DNA of 64,000 nt from positions 4,340,001 through 4,404,000 of the forward strand of contig NZ_CP046122.1 of assembly GCF_009707365.1 (NCBI RefSeq), in the 5' to 3' direction. The notes below the pieces were generated by a model that was not told the origin of the DNA, did not search any database, and saw only the letters and a program-made list of their open reading frames with translations. The position numbers were made by a program, and so were the translations under genes. Positions within the stretch are counted from its first letter, which is position 1. Each line of letters begins with the position of its first letter. Positions 17,345 to 26,626 of the stretch are shown piece after piece. The stretch is from Microlunatus sp. Gsoil 973 (GTDB lineage Bacteria > Actinomycetota > Actinomycetes > Propionibacteriales > Propionibacteriaceae).

Positions 17345-20224
17345 CTAGGTTGAGGGCAGTTGGTCGCGGCGTTCGGCGCCGGTCTTTGCCAGCATGCTGC
17401 TGATGTGTGTCTCGACGGTTCGGTTCGATATGAACAGTTGCTCTGCTATGTCGTTGTTGGTGAGGCCGGCGTTGACCAGTTGAAGAATTTCGGCTTCCCG
17501 AGCGGTGATGCCGAATCGGACGAGGTGGGCCGGCACGGAGGCGGTGGTCCGGGGGACTTTGGCGCCGATCGCGGCCAGGGTCTGGCGTACGTGATGTTGC
17601 AGGGGGCGTTCTCCTGCGGCGCCGAAGAATGCGTCGGCTTCGCGTAGCCAGCCTTCCGCTGCCGAGCGCATCGCGGATCTGTAGACCGCGGGGGCGATGA
17701 CGGTGCGCAGCAGGTGGGCCCAGAACGGTGTGTTGCGCAGGTGGTGGTCTGCCTCGGCGAGGGCGGTGTCGGCGGGCTGGCCGGCTCTGAGTTGTCCGAT
17801 GGCGGTGCCGAGGGCTCGAGCGGCCCAGTTGAGGTGGTGGCCGGTCAGGTCGGCACGGTCGAACGCCTCGGATGGGTCCTCGCCTTCGACCACGCTGAGC
17901 AGACGTGGGAACCCTCACCAGGGCGACATCTTGTTCGCGTTGTCGTATCGCTGATTGTCCTCATTGATCAGCCGGATGGCTGACCGGGTGTCGCCATCGA
18001 GCCAAGCTCGCGCGCCCAACGCGGACTTGACGGTAAAGCCACAGAGTGACCCTATTTCGGTCTCCAGCCGCATCACGTCGGCGATGGCCGCATCGATGTT
18101 GCCCGCCTGCTCCGGGTCGGTTGGGTCGGGCAGGGGCTGGTCGGCGAGCAGACAGCAATCGAGAACACGGCCATAGGCCGTGGTGTGGACGTCGAGGAGG
18201 CGTAACTGACGAGCCTGCCTGTCGGCCTCCACGATCATCGGATAGGCCGCCACAAACCCCTTTCGTCGCAGCTCGACTTGCCCGATGCCGCTATCGATCG
18301 TGGCGCCGAGTCCGACCATGCCGGCGGTTGTCGCGAGGCTGCGCGCTTGTTCCAGAGGCGCAGGGTCGGAGTCGGTGATCGTGTCGAGCGTCGCGAGTCC
18401 CCAGGTCGCCCTGACTTCCCAAAGCAAGAGTCCTTTTTGCCGGCTGAGTTCCAGCGCCTTGCGGAACTGTTGCTCGGATTGGCGGATGTTGAGCAACGTC
18501 GCCGCCCAACCGGCGATCATCAACGCTTCGCACGCGAGATCGATGCGGTCTTCCTGTTGTGCCTGGACCGCCGCACGGCGACTGAGATCGAAGGCATCGG
18601 GACGGTCGTCGTCGATGGCGTCTTCGGCCTGCAGAACCATCAGCTGGGCATCGACGGTTTTGCTTTCCGTCTCCAGCCTGGCCAGTAGTTCTCTGCCCTC
18701 TTGATAGAGGCCGGCCATATAGGCGGCCCGGACGACGGCGGCGAGAAGCCCCCGAGAGCCAGAATTCCTGACGTTGTTCAATGCGGCCATGCCGCTGTCG
18801 TAGGCGTCTCCGGCTCGCCCGGCGAGACAGAGTGTCTGGATGCGTTCGATCACCACTTGTTGTGCGCTGTCGGGGATGTCGCCGGTCAGCCGTTGCGCAT
18901 CGGACAGATACTCAAGGGCAACGTCAAGAGCTCCGTTGGTGACCGCCAGCCGGGCGGCGCGGAGCAATTGTTCGGCGGCCCGGTCGCTGTCCCCGGCCAA
19001 CTCATACAGGCGTGCGGCGTGCCGCAACTGGCCGTCGCCGCTGGCCGATCCGTCGGCCAGCCGATCGGCAGCACGCACTCCGATGGTCTGTCGTTCCATC
19101 GGCAGCAACAGGTCGCTGACCACCTCACGTATCAAGATGTGGCGCCAGCCGACACCGAGGGAGTTTGCGGAGGGAACCAGCAGTGTGCTGGCCAACCCGG
19201 CGTGCAGTGCCGGACCCAAACGCTGGCGGTCCAACCCGGTGGTCGCGATGAGAACCTCGGCGTCTGTGTCGCCGACGACTGACAGCGCGTCCAGCACCAG
19301 TCGGCAGTCCGATGGCAGGCCGGCCAGTCGGTGCCGAACCGCGGAACTGAAAGTCGAGCTGGTTCCCAATAAGCCGATCTCGGACCTACCATCCTGGATC
19401 TGGCGGACGAACTCGTCCATGATCAGCGGGAGCCCGTCGACAAGATTGACGAACTGTTCCATATCCACCGACAACCGACGCAGATCGCTTCCCCGCAGGG
19501 CCTCGGCCACTTCGGTCGGGGTGAGCCGGCGTAGCGGCAGCTCCTTGATGTTGTGTCTGCCTCCCAGCTGTTGGAGGGCTGGCTCGGTTGGCGTGTCGCC
19601 GCGGGTGGCGGCGACCAGCGCGAGTGGCGTGTTGTCGATCGAGTCGGCCAGGGATGACAGCGTTGCGAGAGTGTCTGGATCGGCCCATTGCAGGTCGTCG
19701 AGGATCAGTACCGCCCCGGTCGGGGCCATGGTCTGCAGGAGCAGGGTCAGGGCGGTGGCCAGTACGGCGGTTGGATCGGCCATCGGTGCCAGGATTGCGT
19801 TTTCGGCGACCCAGCCCGGCAGTACTCGAGCCAGTGCCGGGCGTATGCCGGCCAGATCGGGGTGGGTGGCGAATGGGGCGGCGGGATGGCCGAAGGCCTC
19901 TACCAGCGGTCGGTAGGCGCCGCCGGATTCGATTGCTCGGCCGGTGAGGACCAGCAGCCCTCGTTGTTCGGCCGCGGTCCGCGCCTCACGCAGAAGGCGG
20001 GTCTTTCCGATGCCCGCCTCACCGGTGATCAAAACGCCTTGGCCGTGCCCGTCCGCGACGGATTCGATCAGCGCGGTAACCGCCGAAAGTTCCCGATCCC
20101 GGGCCACCAACGGGAGGTCCGAAGCCATGAACCCATTGTGGTCCCGTTGCCGGGGCAGGTAGTCCGATCCGCGACACCCCGTTGACGACACGAGGCTGCA
20201 AGCCGCCGAATCAACCAGGCTCAC
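17345..20224 (-). pseudogene. LuxR family AAA (LAL-type) regulator with in-frame TGA
   Basis: Read through, this is a regulator of about 960 residues. The N-terminal part has the P-loop GEAGIGKTRLL and LILDDLQWADP of large ATP-binding LuxR regulators, followed by TPR-like helical repeats. An in-frame TGA at 17915-17917, after NKMSPW, ends the first piece. The frame continues without a shift in the second piece (17345-17893, GTG start), which carries the LuxR helix-turn-helix ITAREAEILQLVNAGLTNNDIA. The stop removes DNA binding unless the two halves work as separate chains or the stop is read through. Confidence 0.8.
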
Positions 20225-20373
20225 TCCTGGCGAGAGATCTGCTCCCGGACGCGGTGGGTGAGTCGTGATGTGTCCCGTGATGTGTCCCTGGTGTGTCCGT
20301 GAGCATGTGTCGGCCGGACAGGAAGGTTAGGACGGCAAGGCATTGGGCCTTGTCAGAGCAATTTTCGGCTGGG

Positions 20374-20446
20374 TGTCCCCAACGGGATTCGAACCCGCGT
20401 TGCCGCCTTGAAAGGGCGGTGTCCTAGGCCTCTAGACGATGGGGAC
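20374..20446 (-). tRNA. tRNA-Glu (TTC)
   Basis: The minus-strand gene starts GTCCCCATCG at 20446 and ends TGGGGAC plus discriminator A at 20374. The anticodon loop CTTTCAA gives anticodon TTC. CCA is not encoded. Its 3' half is duplicated in degraded form at 17265-17297. Confidence 0.95.
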
Positions 20447-20519
20447 CTGACCGCATGACTATAGGGGTCTGGCGCCTACTGTCCCAAACCTGGGATGAGA
20501 CTGCGACCCGAAAACACGA

Positions 20520-20549
20520 TCGCGGTCCGCTCAGCAGAACGGACCGCGA
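20520..20549 (-). terminator. Intrinsic terminator of the NlpC/P60 gene
   Basis: TCGCGGTCCG at 20520-20529 pairs with 20540-20549 over a 10-nt loop. On the minus strand the stem is followed closely by TCGTGTTTT, and it lies 46 bp past the stop codon of the SH3-NlpC/P60 gene. Confidence 0.75.
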
Positions 20550-20595
20550 CCGCTGGCTGATCCGGATCAGGTCGGATCATGCCGGGCTGCGGGGG

Positions 20596-22248
20596 TCAGC
20601 CCGGACGTGTGACGCCGGCGACCGGCATGTAGGAGATCGGCGTGTACTCCACGGTCTTGCCCGGCCGCGGCGCATTGATCACCTGGCCGTTGCCGGCGTA
20701 GATGCCGACGTGGCTGGGGTTCGGGCCGTAGAAGAAGACCAGATCGCCGACCTTGACATTGCTCATCGAGACGTGCGGGCTGGCATCGAACTGGTCGTAG
20801 GTCGTCCGGGGCAGATTCACGCCGGCGGCCTGCCAGGCACGCATCACCAGACCGGAGCAGTCGAAGCTGTTCGGCCCGTCGCCGCCGAAGACGTACGGCT
20901 TGCCCAACTGGGCCTTCGCGTACGCCAGCGCGACCTTGCCCTTGTTGCTGCTGGCGACCGGTGCGCCGTCACCCGGATTGCTCGGCTTGGACGGCTTGGA
21001 CTTCGACAGGTATTCCGCGGTCACCCAGCGGACGGCGTTGCGGTAGACAATCTGCGCCCGCTGGTGCTTGTAGGCGCCGGTGATGCTCAGTTTGGTTCCC
21101 GCCGGCACCGTGCCGTACGCCTTGTAGTTCGCCGTCGACTTGCTGCGGATGATCAGCTCTGTGGTCGCGTAGCGAGTGCCGATGATCTTGGGCAGGGTCG
21201 GCCCGTCGGGCGCATCCTGCTGTCGCGGCTTGGTGGTCGAGAGGTACTGGGCGGTCACCCAGCGGACGGAGTTGCCGTAGACGATCTGGGCCTTGCCGTT
21301 GCTGATCTTGCCGGTGATCGAGAGCTTGGTCCCGGTCGGTACGTCGGTGATCGACTTGAAGTCGCTACCCGACGTGGTCCGGATGATCAGCTCGGTGGTG
21401 GCGTACCGAGTGCCGATGATCTTGGGCAGCCGGGTCGACGGCGCCGGCCGCGGATCCTGTTTCGCCGGTTTGGAGGAGGAGTGGCCCTTGGTCGAACCAC
21501 CGGAGTCGGCCGGCCTGCTCGGAGTAGGGCCGGTGACAGTCTGGTTCGACAGGTACTTCGCGGTGACCCAACGAATGGCGTTCTGGAAGACGATCTGCGC
21601 GTAACCGTTCCGGGTGGCGCCGGTGGTCTGCAGCTCGGTGCCCCGCTTGACCGTCGTGATGATCTTGAAGTCGGGATCGGTGCTGGTCCTGATCAACAGG
21701 TCGGCGGTGGCGTAACGCGAGCCGGTGTCCTTAGGCAGGGCGCTCATCGAGCTCGCCAGATACTGCGCGGACACCCAGGCCCGCTGGCCACCGTAGAGCA
21801 TCTCGGCGAAGCCCCTGGACTGCTTGCCGGTCAGTGTGACGTTCTGGCCCTGTGCGACATAGCCGATCACCTTGGCGCCGAGACTCGGCCCCTGGCGCAC
21901 GTTCAGCGCGGCCGTGGCGATCTTGCTGCCCTTGGTGTAGATGCTCGCCGGCCCGGCGGACGCGCTGCCGGACTTCAGGTCCAGATACTGCGCCGACACG
22001 TAGGCGGTCGATCCGTTGAACTGGACCTTGACCCAGCCGTTGTGGGGTTTGCCGACAGCAGTGATCCGCTGCCCGGTGGCGAGGCCTCCGACGATCCGGT
22101 AACTGGTTCCCGGCCCGGAGCGGATGTTCACTCCGGCCGTGGCCGTCGCCGAATTCGCTGAGGCCAACTGGGCCGTGCCGACCGCAACCGCTGTGCCGGT
22201 CGCCGCCAGCAACGCAGTCACCGCACCGGCTTTGCGCATGGTGCTCAC
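20596..22248 (-). CDS. Secreted peptidoglycan hydrolase: five SH3-like repeats plus NlpC/P60
   Basis: 550 residues from GTG 22248, chosen because AAGGAGGAA at 22255-22263 sits 8 nt upstream; an earlier in-frame GTG at 22266 would leave the ribosome site inside the gene. A signal peptide covers about residues 1-32 (AGAVTALLAATGTAVAVG). Five bacterial SH3-like repeats of about 60-80 residues follow, each ending in a W/YVxAxYL motif, then an NlpC/P60 domain (last 115 residues) with catalytic Cys in FDCSGL, His in SHVGIY and Asn in VINAP where many relatives have His. It should cleave peptide stems of peptidoglycan outside the cell, probably at division. Confidence 0.9.
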   Translation of the reverse strand: MSTMRKAGAVTALLAATGTAVAVGTAQLASANSATATAGVNIRSGPGTSYRIVGGLATGQRITAVGKPHNGWVKVQFNGSTAYVSAQYLDLKSGSASAGPASIYTKGSKIATAALNVRQGPSLGAKVIGYVAQGQNVTLTGKQSRGFAEMLYGGQRAWVSAQYLASSMSALPKDTGSRYATADLLIRTSTDPDFKIITTVKRGTELQTTGATRNGYAQIVFQNAIRWVTAKYLSNQTVTGPTPSRPADSGGSTKGHSSSKPAKQDPRPAPSTRLPKIIGTRYATTELIIRTTSGSDFKSITDVPTGTKLSITGKISNGKAQIVYGNSVRWVTAQYLSTTKPRQQDAPDGPTLPKIIGTRYATTELIIRSKSTANYKAYGTVPAGTKLSITGAYKHQRAQIVYRNAVRWVTAEYLSKSKPSKPSNPGDGAPVASSNKGKVALAYAKAQLGKPYVFGGDGPNSFDCSGLVMRAWQAAGVNLPRTTYDQFDASPHVSMSNVKVGDLVFFYGPNPSHVGIYAGNGQVINAPRPGKTVEYTPISYMPVAGVTRPG

Positions 22249-22322
22249 TTGTGTTTCCTCCTTCACGGCCTTCCCGGACCGTGGATGGATGTACTCACTG
22301 CGGTCACCTGCGATTCCCCAAT

Positions 22323-22460
22323 CACGTCAGCAACAGCAGCCACAATCTGCTCAGGACTTTAACCACGCCACTCGCGCCTCGGCAACCGTCCGAGTACGCG
22401 TTCGAGAGCGAAAGCAATACGACACGCCGAAGAACTTGCTTAAATTTCACTGATGTGATT
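22323..22460 (-). promoter_or_regulatory. Upstream control region shared with the Rpf-like gene
   Basis: Two blocks in this region recur upstream of the SH3-Rpf gene at 24065-24202. Block one, 22414-22460, aligns without gaps to 24156-24202; it contains AATCACA, TGAAATT and CGGCGTGTCG on the minus strand with equal spacing in both. Block two, 22323-22359, matches 24065-24101 at 29 of 37 positions and contains AGTCCTGAG and GGCTGCTGT. The conservation suggests a common activator site and leader. I could not match it to a known riboswitch. Confidence 0.6.
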
Positions 22461-22545
22461 TAGAGAGAGGTGTTGCCGAGCCGGAACGCGCCGGTAGACC
22501 GCTCCCCCGCCTGATGGGTTGTCGGAGCAGGCGTCGACAGCAGTA

Positions 22546-22614
22546 AGCCGCCGGTGATGTGACCTGCGATCACAGTCCGATCACGGGACGATCACAGGTA
22601 GATCACCGGCGGCT
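22546..22614 (-). terminator. Long imperfect hairpin after the Rpf-like gene
   Basis: AGCCGCCGGTGAT at 22546-22558 pairs perfectly with 22602-22614, and an inner stem pairs 22562-22571 with 22590-22599 with one mismatch. The loop carries repeated GATCAC words. It lies 64 bp after the Rpf-like gene stop on the minus strand; there is no T tract. Confidence 0.5.
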
Positions 22615-22678
22615 GAGTTGGCCTCGAGCAGAAGTTGAGAGTTTGACCCGTGGGAACCCCTGAAGTTGGCCGAATGGC

Positions 22679-23989
22679 TCAGCGCAGGCCGAGTTTGGTG
22701 CTACATGCCGGCCAGGCCTTCCAACCCTGGACAGCCAGCACGCGCTCGGCGATCCTGATCTGCTCGTCGCGGCCGGCGTTGTTCGGCATCCCCGAACCAC
22801 CGAAGCCCCGCCAGGTCTGCAAGGTGAACTGCAGGCCGCCGTAGAACCCGTTGCCGGTGTCGATGCTCCAGTTGCCACTGGACTCGCACATGGCCAGATC
22901 GTCCCAGACGCCGTTGGGGACGTTTGTGGAGCCGCCGTGGTAGCTCGTGCTCACCGCTCCCGAACTGCCACTGGTGCTGTTGGCGGAACCGGTACTCGGG
23001 CCGGAGCGCGGTCGGTTCGTCGAGAGGTACTGCGCGGTCACCCAGCGAGACACACCGTCGTAGACGACCTCGGCCCGACCGTTCGCGACTGCTCCGGTGA
23101 TCTTGACCTTGTCACCGCGTTGCACGGTGGCGACTGTCTTGTCTCCCCTGCCGGAACTGGTGCGGACGAGGAGTTCGGTCGTCGCGTACCGCGATCCGAT
23201 CACCCGAGGGGCCTTCGCCTGCGATCCGGCGCTCCCGGAGCTCGAGGTTTCCGGCGGCGCCACCGGACCCGCTTTGGCATTCGATGACAGGTACTTCGCC
23301 GTCACCCACCGGATCGCGTTTCCGTAGATCACCTGGGCGTAGCCGTTGCTGGTGGCACCGGTGATCTTGAGCGTGCTGCCTCTGGGAACGGTTGTGATGA
23401 TCTTGAAGTTCGCGTCGTCGCTGGTCCTGATCAGCAGGTCCGTGGTCGCCACTCGGGTCCCCGAACTGTTCGGCAGGCCGTTCACGGAACTGATCAGGTA
23501 CTGGGCGGTCACCCAGGCGCGTTGGCCTCCGTACAGGACCTCAGCGAAGCCCTTGGACTGTTTGCCCGTCAGTGAAACAGCCTGACCGTCGGAGATGTAC
23601 CCGATGATCTTGGACGTCAGTGACGGGCTGCTGCGGACGTTGAGTGTGGCCGAGGCGATCTTGTTCCCCTGGGTGTAAATGGTGACCGGGGTCGCGGAAC
23701 TGACCGCGCCGGACAGGTCGAGATATTGGGCGGAGACATAGGCTGTGCCGCCGTTGAAGCTGACCTTCACCCACCCGTTGTGAGGTTTGCCGACAGCGGT
23801 GATCGATTGGCCACGGGCCAGGCCACCGACAATGCCGTACGACGTCCCCGGTCCCGACCGGATGTTGACTCCGGTGGTGGCCGTGGCGGCATCCGCGGTG
23901 ACCAGGTGCACTCCGCCAACGGTGATCGCCGCCGCGGCCGCGGCTGACAGCGCGGTGCCGGCGACGGTCCTTCTCAGCATGCTGTTCAC
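22679..23989 (-). CDS. Secreted SH3-repeat protein with Rpf-like transglycosylase domain
   Basis: 436 residues from GTG 23989, preceded by GAGGAGG. A signal peptide (residues about 1-35, TALSAAAAAAITVGG) leads to four SH3-like repeats closely similar to those of the neighbouring NlpC/P60 protein, a Ser/Gly linker, and a C-terminal resuscitation-promoting-factor domain: VWDDLAMCESSGNW with the catalytic Glu, then GFYGGLQFTLQTWRGFGG and RIAERVLAVQGWKAWPAC. Rpf enzymes cut the glycan strand and promote regrowth, and they cooperate with NlpC/P60 endopeptidases. The close similarity of repeats and upstream regions suggests that the two genes arose by duplication and domain exchange. Confidence 0.9.
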   Translation of the reverse strand: MNSMLRRTVAGTALSAAAAAAITVGGVHLVTADAATATTGVNIRSGPGTSYGIVGGLARGQSITAVGKPHNGWVKVSFNGGTAYVSAQYLDLSGAVSSATPVTIYTQGNKIASATLNVRSSPSLTSKIIGYISDGQAVSLTGKQSKGFAEVLYGGQRAWVTAQYLISSVNGLPNSSGTRVATTDLLIRTSDDANFKIITTVPRGSTLKITGATSNGYAQVIYGNAIRWVTAKYLSSNAKAGPVAPPETSSSGSAGSQAKAPRVIGSRYATTELLVRTSSGRGDKTVATVQRGDKVKITGAVANGRAEVVYDGVSRWVTAQYLSTNRPRSGPSTGSANSTSGSSGAVSTSYHGGSTNVPNGVWDDLAMCESSGNWSIDTGNGFYGGLQFTLQTWRGFGGSGMPNNAGRDEQIRIAERVLAVQGWKAWPACSTKLGLR

Positions 23990-24064
23990 GGGACTTCCTC
24001 CTCAGCGGCCTCGGGGCCGCCAGATGGGGATCTCACGTCGATGCCACCGCACCCTGAGAGTTGT

Positions 24065-24202
24065 CACTCCAGTCACAGCAGCCTCAATTTTCTCAGGACT
24101 GTACGAGGGGATCGAGGGCTGTGGCAACCCTTTGAGAATGAACTGCGCCGGGTGCGCAAGTCGACACGCCGGACGCAGGGTAAGAATTTCAAGCGTGTGA
24201 TT
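24065..24202 (-). promoter_or_regulatory. Upstream control region of the Rpf-like gene
   Basis: Contains the same two conserved blocks as the region at 22323-22460, in the same order. The 24156-24202 block keeps CGACACGCCG and AATTTCA with 13 bp between them, and GTGATT at the end, on the plus strand. The start codon lies about 75 bp beyond the inner block. Confidence 0.6.
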
Positions 24203-24214
24203 CAGCCTGACGGA

Positions 24215-24574
24215 TCAGCCCCAGCCGAGCTGTTCCAGTCGCTCGTCCGGGATGCCGAAATGATGGGCGATCTCGTGCACGACGGTGATCGCAACCTCCT
24301 CGATCACGTCTTCGGTCGTTTCGCACATGCGCAGAGTGGGGCCGCGATAGATCGTGATCCGGTCCGGTAACTGGCCCGCGTACCAGTCACCGCGCTCGGT
24401 CAGCGGGATCCCCTCGTAGCGGCCGAGCAGGTCCGGCGATCCGGGTCCAGGCTCATCGTCGACGAACACCGCAACGTTGTCCATCAGCCGGGTGAACTCC
24501 TCCGGGATCTCGGCGAGCGCGGTCGCTACGGCCTCGTCGAACTGATCCGGAGTCATTTCCACCACGTGCACCAT
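24215..24574 (-). CDS. Small zincin-like metallopeptidase
   Basis: 119 residues, about the full length of the actinobacterial 'metallopeptidase family protein' group (DUF1025/zincin-like type). VVHEIAHHFGIPDERLEQLGW near the C terminus supplies the HExxH motif plus a downstream His/Asp region. YRGPTLRM is also typical. The natural substrate is unknown. It is divergent from the GNAT gene at 24613, with a 38-bp shared control region. Confidence 0.85.
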   Translation of the reverse strand: MVHVVEMTPDQFDEAVATALAEIPEEFTRLMDNVAVFVDDEPGPGSPDLLGRYEGIPLTERGDWYAGQLPDRITIYRGPTLRMCETTEDVIEEVAITVVHEIAHHFGIPDERLEQLGWG

Positions 24575-24612
24575 TCTGGAGGCCGCTTCCCGCGCGATGA
24601 AAGGATCGCGTC

Positions 24613-25041
24613 ATGCGGACCGAGATCATGACCTTCGAGGAGATGGCACCGCGGACCGCCTACGAGGTGTGGCGGCTTCGTCAGGACGTGTTCGTGGTGG
24701 AGCAGTCCTGCCCGTACGCCGATCTCGACGGACGTGATGTCGAAGAAGGCACGCGCCATCTGATCCTGTGGATCGGCGATGACGTCGTGGGAACGCTCCG
24801 GATCCTCGATGATGATCCACACTGGCGGATCGGTCGCGTCGTCCTGGCGCCGCGGGCCCGCGGAAGGGGATTGGCTGAGGCCATGATGCAGGCAGCCCTC
24901 ACCGCGACGAGCGACCGCGATGTGGTGTTGGACGCGCAGTCGCCTCTGGCGCAGTGGTACAGAGCTCTCGGATTCGCGGTGGTCGGCGACGAGTTCGTCG
25001 AGGACGGTACCCCGCACCTACCGATGCGCCTTTTCAGATAG
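24613..25041 (+). CDS. GNAT N-acetyltransferase, ElaA-like
   Basis: 142 residues with YEVWRLRQDVFVVEQSCPYADLDGRD, the ElaA family signature, and a GNAT acetyl-CoA motif VVLAPRARGRGLAEAMM. The substrate is not known for the family. The protein looks intact and starts at ATG 24613. Confidence 0.85.
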   Translation: MRTEIMTFEEMAPRTAYEVWRLRQDVFVVEQSCPYADLDGRDVEEGTRHLILWIGDDVVGTLRILDDDPHWRIGRVVLAPRARGRGLAEAMMQAALTATSDRDVVLDAQSPLAQWYRALGFAVVGDEFVEDGTPHLPMRLFR

Positions 25042-25133
25042 GCCGGCAGCACCGGTGTCGCCTGGTTGATCACAACCGGGATCGGGGTGATCACTGATGC
25101 GTACGCGACGCCGGCGCCGTAGCGTGATTCCTC

Positions 25134-25817
25134 GTGAACCTTCCTGATTACTGGCTGGCCCGACCGCCCGGCCCGGACCAGCAGACCGCTGTCGAGTTCG
25201 ACCAGTTGCTCGACGCAGTCGCCGAAAACGATGCCTGTGAGCTCATCGACTATCGATTGACGGCCCCGAAGTGGCAGTTCCTGTGTCACGCCGCGGGCAG
25301 CGGGTTCGTGATGCACGGTACGGGCAGAGCGGACATCGAGATCTTCGAACCGCGGCAGCCGGATGATCCCTCGGAATTCGGCGGCCGCCGCGGCGTCTTC
25401 GCGGCGGAGGATGGCATCTGGCCGATGTACTTCGCGATCGTTGATCGTGACCGCTATCCCATGGGACTACTCAACGCCTGCATCCTCGTCGGCCCGGATG
25501 CCGAGGCGCGCTACTTCTTCTCGATCACCGATTCGGTGCTGCCGCACCGGCCTTGGCGGTCGGGTGTGGTGTATCTGCTGCCTGCCGCGGGTTTCGATTC
25601 CCAACCGCCCGCCACGGTCGACGGCAAAGAGGTCCGGTTGGCTCAGGCGGTGAATCCCGATCCGGTCCGGCCGCTGGCCAAGTTGCGGATCGAGCCGGAG
25701 GACTTCCCCTTCCTGCAACAGATCCGCGGGCACGACCACGACGTCATCCGTGCTCGGTTCGAAGCTGACCCGGACGGGTTTCCCTGGCTGGAACCGGCCC
25801 GATCCGATCAGGGCTGA
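25134..25817 (+). CDS. Hypothetical protein, 227 residues
   Basis: Not recognised. The frame has strong third-position G/C, starts at GTG 25134 and ends at 25817, overlapping the convergent gene by 10 bp. The sequence is soluble-looking with no signal peptide or transmembrane segment; it has aromatic-rich segments (DGIWPMYFAIVDRDRYP) and an acidic, Pro-rich C-terminal third. It was not assigned to a family. Confidence 0.6.
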   Translation: MNLPDYWLARPPGPDQQTAVEFDQLLDAVAENDACELIDYRLTAPKWQFLCHAAGSGFVMHGTGRADIEIFEPRQPDDPSEFGGRRGVFAAEDGIWPMYFAIVDRDRYPMGLLNACILVGPDAEARYFFSITDSVLPHRPWRSGVVYLLPAAGFDSQPPATVDGKEVRLAQAVNPDPVRPLAKLRIEPEDFPFLQQIRGHDHDVIRARFEADPDGFPWLEPARSDQG

Positions 25818-26524
25818 TGATCTTCGTCGGTCCGACCGGACAGGCTGCCGACGATGTAGCTTGACCTGCGATCGCTGACCCAACGGGCACAACGCCCGAG
25901 TTCGTGATCACTCAGGTAGCCGGTTTGAAGATCGACCCGGCTGATCAATGTCGCACCCGTCGCCTGGACGATCACATCGGTCGGAACCGGATCCCGGCTG
26001 AGGATCGCCACTACATCCACGGCGCGCTGCAGATGGTTGACCTCGAGGGTGTCGAGCACCTCCGGTGCCATCATCGGCGCAACGACCACCAGCGGAGTGC
26101 GATCGGTGATCATATGCTCCAGAACGCCGATCAGTTCGCGAATGGCCATGATCGGCTCGGCACACACCAGAATGCGCGGATGATCAAGAACGGCGCGAGC
26201 TGTAGGCTCGTCCGTGACGAAGGCGTCTGACGCGAAGCCGATCCGAACGTGTACGGTATCGGCGGCCTTGAGCTGCTGGGCAAGTCGGCGTTGTTGATCA
26301 TCATTGAGCGCAGGGCGCGGCTCGGTCACCCGACGGGCCTGTAGTGCCGACACGTAACGCGGACGTGCTGCGTCGGCGGGAAGTCGGGGAATCGTCCGGG
26401 GCGGGGGAGACAACATCTCCGACACCGCCCGGCGATTCTTTCGTCGGTCGGAGAGCGCACCGAAGACGATCACCGCGAGGCCGACCGCGAACATCACGAT
26501 CAGGCCGACCGTCCACCCGTCCAT
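25808..26524 (-). CDS. Membrane-anchored protein with GroEL apical-domain-like fold
   Basis: 238 residues. Residues 5-24 form one transmembrane helix, followed by a basic stretch (DRRKNRR) and a linker. Residues about 93-230 resemble the apical domain of GroEL: G96-F102 (GFASDAF) matches GYLSPYF, I128-E136 (IRELIGVLE) matches IREMLPVLE, P144-L145 and VVVA match PLLIIA, L160-N163 (LEVN) matches LVVN, and ATGATLIS matches LTGGTVIS. The equatorial ATPase and intermediate domains are absent. By analogy it could hold exposed hydrophobic segments at the membrane, but this is inference. The family is not one I know as a described protein. Confidence 0.65.
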   Translation of the reverse strand: MDGWTVGLIVMFAVGLAVIVFGALSDRRKNRRAVSEMLSPPPRTIPRLPADAARPRYVSALQARRVTEPRPALNDDQQRRLAQQLKAADTVHVRIGFASDAFVTDEPTARAVLDHPRILVCAEPIMAIRELIGVLEHMITDRTPLVVVAPMMAPEVLDTLEVNHLQRAVDVVAILSRDPVPTDVIVQATGATLISRVDLQTGYLSDHELGRCARWVSDRRSSYIVGSLSGRTDEDHQP

Positions 26525-26626
26525 GCATCAAGCCTTCCACACGGACGCCACCCTGTTGCCTGCCACCGGGAGCGGGTAGAGTGCTTGTGAAGCCATTCAC
26601 ATACTCCTGCCGAGGGAGACAGGCGA

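Noticed and set aside
22267..22460. ydaO-type c-di-AMP riboswitch before the wall hydrolase genes
   Set aside because: Rpf-type genes often have one, but I could not find the conserved core segments in either leader. The shared blocks look more like protein sites. A covariance-model search would decide.
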